A stretch of DNA of 64,000 nt from Clitopilus passeckerianus (taxonomy: Eukaryota > Basidiomycota > Agaricomycetes > Agaricales > Entolomataceae), in assembly GCA_944990035.1 (NCBI GenBank), contig CALYLX010000143.1, positions 310,001-374,000 of the forward strand. Direction: 5' to 3'. The notes under the pieces are model-generated. The model made no database searches and had not been told where the DNA came from. It saw only the letters and a program-made list of their open reading frames with translations. Positions within the stretch are counted from its first letter, which is position 1. Every line of letters starts with the position of its first letter. Made by a program: the position numbers and the translations under genes. Below are positions 56,892 through 64,000 of the stretch, piece by piece.

Positions 56892-59370
56892 TCAGACGAC
56901 CCCGATTATTTCACCGACGACACTCTTGAAAGTTTTATCCGGGTCGAATTCCTGGCGCACTTTGGCGAATCGGGCCAAGCTCTGCAGAACAGGATGCATA
57001 AGTACGATGTAAGTGCTTCCGATCACTGTCATACGCACATCCTCATCCAAGTTCTTGACGGCCTGTGTGAAAACGGCGCGAGTGTTCTTTGTCCAGTGCG
57101 GTCTCACAGGGAACTATGCAATACAATTAAATATTAGCGGTGGACCTCAAGTCTCTCATGACGCTGGGAACTGACCTCGTCAATCAGAGTCCGTGCCAGC
57201 AAGCCGTACCTACGAAAGTTCGGGGTCATTCGAAGCTTCGAGAAGATCATAAAAATGCTCACCATTCTTCGTTGAATCGATGATGGTCACCGGTTGTAGG
57301 GACGAACGACGGGAAATCGAACATCATAGCGCCCTGAGAAACAAGCGCGTGGATCCTCGGTATCTCCTGGGTCGACGAAGCGATCGAAAAGTCTCACCTT
57401 TGACCAATCTGCTTGCCGACTTCCTACCCTCGTTGTCGTTTGACCAAGGAAGCTATCAAATGGTTTCCCGAACTGATTGCGGCATTAATCATATGGTCGA
57501 AGGCAGCCGTCGGTGCCTAAAGCAAGACTTACCTTGATGTTGATACCGCTATGCAAAGTAAAAATATTTTAGATAAAAATTCACCGTCGGATTGCATGCG
57601 GTATCCATACCTTCGATAGGTGGAGGTTACAGCCTTTCCATCAGCAGCAGCCTGATCGAAAAGTTGTCGGACGCGCTTTAAGACCGCATTTGCCTGGGTT
57701 ATAGGCACAGCAAGCTCAAGAGTCTTCCCATGGAGGTCGTACTCCCACTCTGGCCTCTGGTTCGGATAAAGTCCGCCAATGAGTACGTCGTATGCGTATC
57801 CGTAGACGGGCCAGAACAGCAGGGGTAGATCGAAGGTTTTGTCTGGTGGGGGATCAAGCTCGGTTACTCAGATCGAAGAAAGAATCTGAAGGACATACCA
57901 TGGAAATTCGGAGCGCTCCAAAGCCCGAAGAATATGGCTTCAGTCGCAAAATTGGCTAAGCTGACATTCTGGCCACCGTTCAGGAGGTTCCTTGCGAGGT
58001 TTCCTTCAGTTTCCGTGACGGAGAAAGTAGACTGGGCAGTTTGCATGAGAAAGAATGTGTCGGACCAAATGAATGATACATACCTGGAAAGCAGTTCCAA
58101 TTGTAGACTTTGGTACAACGCCGTAAGTCCTCAGATGGAATTTCTTTAGGCCTACGCAAGTTAGTAATTGTCAGTGAGAACACAAGTCGAGGGTACATAC
58201 CAGGCCACCACTGTGCGGTGTTGTCTCAGTATTTGATAATGCAAGGTGTCCTGAGAGATGCTCACCCAGTAATTTGCAGTCACATAAGGCGATATTTCAG
58301 CATATATATCACCGTTGAGAACATGATCTTCATCCAAAATCGTTTGGTTGGAAAAGACCTTGAAGTCCGCAAGGATCTCTATCTTCGCTCGGGCGATGAC
58401 TCCGAGGAGACCGAGAGAGGTGGTAGCAGCGAGCCACGTATCATTGGTCTGATCCCTTTCCAAGTGAACCAGGTCGCCTGTTAATCGATGAGCTCATTGC
58501 TTTCTGCACGCCAACAGGTGAAACACACCTTTGCCGTTAATGATGTCAAAAGCGAGGGCAGCACTGGAGACTTGAGAATCCTCCCGAAGTGAAGAGCGAT
58601 GAGCGCCCATTGCCATAGCGCCCGCTGTAGGCAGCCGTTCAACCGTGACATCGCACGAACCACGATCGCATCACGTACCAATGGTAATATTCCAGTTGAC
58701 TAGGTGGGTTGTCAGTATCCGAGAGGAATTTCAAAGGAGAAGTCTGACCTAGGGTATATCCGAGAGAAGCTCCTCTCTGATGCAACCATTCAGCACTACG
58801 ATATCATCGTGTAAGTAGATAGCATGGACTCGGAAGCAACTGGAACACCGACAGTTGCGGGAAGGTGACTCCAGCCTCAACTACAACGCTACCCTTGGCA
58901 CCGTTAAGTTGTAAGTCGGAGATACCATTAACAGCATCAGTCTTGATAATAATGGTGTTTGCGTCATCAGAACACATCGTGTCGTCTAATGAGGCGCATC
59001 TGTATTCGCTCGGGGACACCATTGAGAGAGATGCTTACACCACATGTGACCATTCTAAAGTAGACGTTTGTTAGCCGGTTATAATGACGCAGTATCCTAT
59101 AACTTACGCCACTGGCACGGACTGGGATGCCCTTGCTGTTTGCATCTTTCACGATGGACTGAATCTCATCGACCGTGGATGGGCGGTACACCTTGGCTAC
59201 CTGGTTACAAGCAGGAAAGCCTGGCCCATCAAACGTGAAGTATGGGTCACCTACGAAGCAACGTTGCGTCAGCAATTTCTTACAGGCTCAGTTCTCGGAC
59301 AAGATTGGGTGCTACCTTTGCAAGCGCTTAGGGCACTCAGAAGGCCGAGAAAGAGGCTGGCGCGACGCAT
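56892..59370 (-). CDS. Secreted FAD-binding oxidoreductase (sugar-lactone/aldonolactone oxidase-like)
   Basis: Seventeen exons give 527 residues: 59316-59370, 59108-59250, 59039-59054, 58853-58985, 58749-58795, 58679-58699, 58529-58624, 58266-58477, 58201-58210, 58084-58151, 57899-58031, 57611-57842, 57533-57548, 57398-57472, 57263-57333, 57176-57209, 56892-57113. A signal peptide (MRRASLFLGLLSALSAC) starts it. The PCMH-type FAD domain shows YRPSTVDEIQSIV, PVRASGNGHMW with the flavin-facing His, EAGVTFPQLAEWL and NWNITIAGAMAMGAHRSS. The middle has DTWLAATTSLGLLGVI and NYWWWPG; the C-terminus DPDKTFKSVVGEI resembles D-arabinono-lactone oxidases. The likely role is extracellular oxidation of a sugar or lactone with H2O2 release; substrate not determined. 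Confidence 0.87.
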
Positions 59371-60457
59371 CGCAGCTATAGATGTCTCAAGGACACTGGT
59401 GGCCGTTGAATCTTTGCTCTCCAATATATAGGCCTATACAATTGCTTCCAGAACCGTCCTCGTCGCATGTGAGCTCGCTAGCCGACGAGTTTGAACAAGG
59501 CACCATGTGGGGTAGGTACTGAAGAACGATCGGTGCAATGAAGACGAAAGTCTGTGATTCTCAGAATCCTCTCACTACGCCTCGACAACGGTGTGCGACG
59601 GACCAGCTGCCGCTCCGGAGAGTGATGGATGCAACGAAGACTTGGTCATCTGCACAACAGTCGTGCCCACGTGGGCGTACGATCTTGGCTTGGCAAAATA
59701 AGGAGGGAAGAGAAGATGGGTAGAACCACTCGGATCCTTGTTCACAAGGGACGGAGGGCTGATGAATCTTTTTTTGATTGGCTCTGAGGAAGTTGGAGGT
59801 GAGGTATATTCCTACGTCCTCATCAATACGAGCTATCATGAGACTAATTGAAACTAGAGATGCATGGGAAATATCAATTGCAGAGCGGTGGCTCGTTCGG
59901 CGACTGTCAGGCGTGAGACCATTGAGAGTGAAAACAGGATCATGCAGAGTTCAGAAGGTCTAGGCCAAGCGTTGCGAGATCATGTACAGTGGGCTGATGT
60001 CCTTCAGAATTGGCCATCTCGGAAGAGTACTGAGTATTCCATAGATGATTCTTCTGTCGTAGAAGGAGCAGCAGTCAAAGAGTTTGTGCTCTGAAGATAC
60101 CAAAGCAGCGAGTCAGACAATACTAGAAGAAGCTTAGGCCACGCCGTATGGGTGCGTATAATTGCTCTTCAAAGTGGGGGTGGATGATGCGGCTGTTGCG
60201 CCCTGAGGCGCCTGTCCACCCAGAATTCAATGGGCACGTGCTAACTTTGATGGATGTTGCACTGCCACCATTGCGCTTGCACCAAAAAAGTCCACATCGA
60301 CCGTAGACTCAAGGTTTGACGTCGATTGAGCACGGGTGTATATTGGGTTTGGTGAGTCAGTACTATCTGGTGTACACAAGGCTTGAGCTTAGAGGCTCCC
60401 CAGTGACTTCCGTTAGAGCGCCATACATAATACCCAGACTGCTGGCTCTTATTCGCC
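59371..60457. other. Intergenic region (divergent promoters)
   Basis: This separates the FAD oxidase (minus) from the helical-repeat gene (plus). Open frames at 59538-60094 are short, overlapping on both strands and unsupported. No repeat or RNA gene is seen. Confidence 0.5.
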
Positions 60458-61813
60458 ATGGCCAGTCCAACTGCACAAGCAAGGGCAGCGAGGAATGCTG
60501 CTCATACCATCCGTGTGGATATCAAGAGCCGCAAATACGATAAAGCGATGACATTTACACGTCAAATATGGTCTTCATTCGAGGCAACAAGCATTCGGAG
60601 TGACATTCAACCCCGTTTACCACTTCACGCCTACCTTCATTCAATACTCAGGTCGCCAGTGCCACCGTTCAAGGACGCATTGCAAGTCGTCGACAACATG
60701 TGCCGTGCTGGGCTTGCCATCCACCCTCGTACCATCCGAGCTCTTTCCAATGCTACCATCAAAGCAATGCCCTCAAAAGCTATACCCGTCACCCAATTTC
60801 AACGCCTTGAACTTGGTCAGGCTCGAACGTTGGTCCTGACTCCTCAAAAAGTCCAGGACTTCCGGTCGCGCTTTGCCCTTAGGACTCTTATGCTCGCCAG
60901 AGACAACCACCACCCGTATGGCTTCGAGAACTACCACACCCTCCTCCGCAAACTACTCTCCCAGCGCGAATACACCGCTGCCTCGCTGGTGTATACCTTG
61001 ATGGTCAGAGACCACTACGAACGTACTGTAATCCCCAATTCCATTGAAAAATGCGAAGATTGGGTTAAACGGGGTGCCCTCCAGGAAAGGCTCGCGTATC
61101 TCGAGAGAGAGAACGTCTATCCGGACGAAAGTCTCCTGAACGAGATTTGCTCGACTCTCCTAACAAGCTTTCCCGATATCCAAAACCATCCCCGTGAACC
61201 TCGTACACAAGACCTCTGCCAAGCGGTAGCCATTATTGTCGGACTGCTTGATCGTCGTCTCCTTCCCTTTGCAAACGTTGTCGGCATCATCGAGTTGATG
61301 AAAGGCATCCCCTCCCCACCGCCCCCTGGTGGCTCGTTCAAAGTATGGACGAAAGTCTGGGTCAACAACAGGCTCAAGACACGGCAAGAACACCTAGGTT
61401 CATACCTCCAAATGGCAGTCACACGACTTGCAATGACATTGCCCCTTATTTCTACTCCTCCTCCACCGCAAGACAAACCCAATATTCTTCCTCCAATGGA
61501 TCAGCTGTCTCTTACGCAGCTCCTTCACGCATCCCATGCGTACTACCGCGTTCATCCTATGACCGATCACATCCTCCGACATATGCTTTTCAAAGACATG
61601 CCACTCACATCTGAGATGTGCCAAATCCTGCTTGCGAAGGATCAAGAGGGCTGCTGGGATACTTACGTCAAAGGGAGCCGCCTCCTAACGCCAGAGCTCA
61701 TTCGCAGAATCGAGGAAGAGGGTGGTGCCACTGTCTCACCACCTATATCAGAAGCAGCCACCGTACGACAAGCAGAGCCGGTTTCACTGGAGCTCAATTC
61801 TTCGTCACCATAG
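60458..61813 (+). CDS. Helical-repeat (PPR-like) protein, intronless
   Basis: A single exon of 452 codons encodes 451 residues. The protein is mainly helical with pairs of amphipathic helices, for example YHTLLRKLLSQREYTAASLV at about residues 155-175 and CQAVAIIVGLLDRRLLPFAN further on. The spacing recalls pentatricopeptide or TPR arrays but without strict 35-residue periodicity. A basic, Ala-rich N-terminus (MASPTAQARAARNAAHTIR) could serve as a mitochondrial presequence, which would fit an organellar RNA-binding PPR-like role. That is inference. The Pro-rich loop PSPPPPGG near 290 and the acidic tail are probably disordered. It is the only long gene of the window without introns. Confidence 0.85.
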   Translation: MASPTAQARAARNAAHTIRVDIKSRKYDKAMTFTRQIWSSFEATSIRSDIQPRLPLHAYLHSILRSPVPPFKDALQVVDNMCRAGLAIHPRTIRALSNATIKAMPSKAIPVTQFQRLELGQARTLVLTPQKVQDFRSRFALRTLMLARDNHHPYGFENYHTLLRKLLSQREYTAASLVYTLMVRDHYERTVIPNSIEKCEDWVKRGALQERLAYLERENVYPDESLLNEICSTLLTSFPDIQNHPREPRTQDLCQAVAIIVGLLDRRLLPFANVVGIIELMKGIPSPPPPGGSFKVWTKVWVNNRLKTRQEHLGSYLQMAVTRLAMTLPLISTPPPPQDKPNILPPMDQLSLTQLLHASHAYYRVHPMTDHILRHMLFKDMPLTSEMCQILLAKDQEGCWDTYVKGSRLLTPELIRRIEEEGGATVSPPISEAATVRQAEPVSLELNSSSP

Positions 61814-62195
61814 CGAATGCCATGTTCTATTTGTTTGGATAGGAACACAGGTGTTTCAATTCCCGCTTCGACTCGTCCTGGTTGAAGCCATTACGCCATT
61901 CATGGTGCCAGCAAAGGCATGGGGCATTTGCCTCCGGTCCTTACTGAAGACATCATGGCCGGTTTGGACTGGACCCGAACAAGTCGCAGCTATTCCCATT
62001 CCAACATCGGTGCTCGGTACTTCGAGGCTGATATCTAGTCTATCTAGAACTCGGAGATTACCACGCATGATAGCGTGCGGTGGATGTTACATATAAAATT
62101 CAAAATAATGACATATGGGAAGTTGCCTGTCAAAGAAAATGAACGTCAGAAGGCCATGCAGCTGTGCCACCTCCATAGGCCATTGTCATGTCGAA
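61814..62195. other. Intergenic region between convergent genes
   Basis: It holds the 3' flanks of the helical-repeat gene and the AAA ATPase. Nothing else is recognised. Confidence 0.5.

Positions 62196-64000
<1,805 letters not shown>

Overview
The window looks like nuclear DNA of a filamentous basidiomycete, most likely an Agaricomycete. Nearly every gene is cut by short introns (mostly 50-70 nt, GT-AG, with CTNAC-like branch points). The gene families fit such a genome: NACHT-ankyrin NLR-like proteins, Zn2Cys6 regulators, Kre9/Knh1-like secreted proteins, CsbD-like and DUF427 proteins, an F-box protein and a secreted FAD oxidase. I rebuilt gene models by hand from splice sites, reading frame and family similarity. 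All complete spliced models sum to whole codons.

Layout. 1-6.4 kb: the 5' part of a Rif1-like gene running off the left edge, a small Kre9/Knh1-like secreted protein, a GACT-rich degenerate repeat and an auxin-efflux-carrier-like transporter. 6.4-15 kb: a DUF427 protein, a mitochondrial carrier of the Ggc1 GTP/GDP type, a second Kre9/Knh1-like protein, scattered LTR-like remnants and an orphan four-helix membrane protein. 15-20 kb: gene-poor DNA with a MITE-like element, a tandem pair of Cys-containing secreted peptides with Kex2-type sites, and diverged non-coding duplications.

20-35 kb: two paralogous NACHT-ankyrin genes on the minus strand. They enclose a second MITE-like copy, a short-chain dehydrogenase and a thiamine-diphosphate enzyme. 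The two NLRs share an unassigned N-terminal region, a Gly/Asn/Phe motif, the same exon skeleton and a conserved 6-nt microexon. They differ sharply in their C-terminal ankyrin arrays: one is nearly homogeneous at 34-35 aa periods, the other is fully diverged.

35-46 kb: the Pop2/Caf1 deadenylase and a tandem pair of 15-exon Zn2Cys6 regulators. This pair shares a 13-nt and a 10-nt exon. 46-64 kb: an emopamil-binding-protein-like sterol isomerase, a gene-poor stretch rich in tRNA-like B-boxes, a CsbD-like protein, an F-box protein, an unresolved block, the AP-2 sigma adaptin, a 17-exon secreted FAD oxidase, an intronless helical-repeat protein and the 3' part of an AFG2/Drg1 AAA ATPase running off the right edge.

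Housekeeping genes (POP2, AP-2 sigma, AFG2, GGC1, EBP) are interspersed with lineage-specific ones. I see no operon-like logic, but tandem or local duplication recurs: the secreted peptides, the NLRs, the regulators and the Kre9-like pair. Most identities rest on motif recognition by eye. No database search was run.
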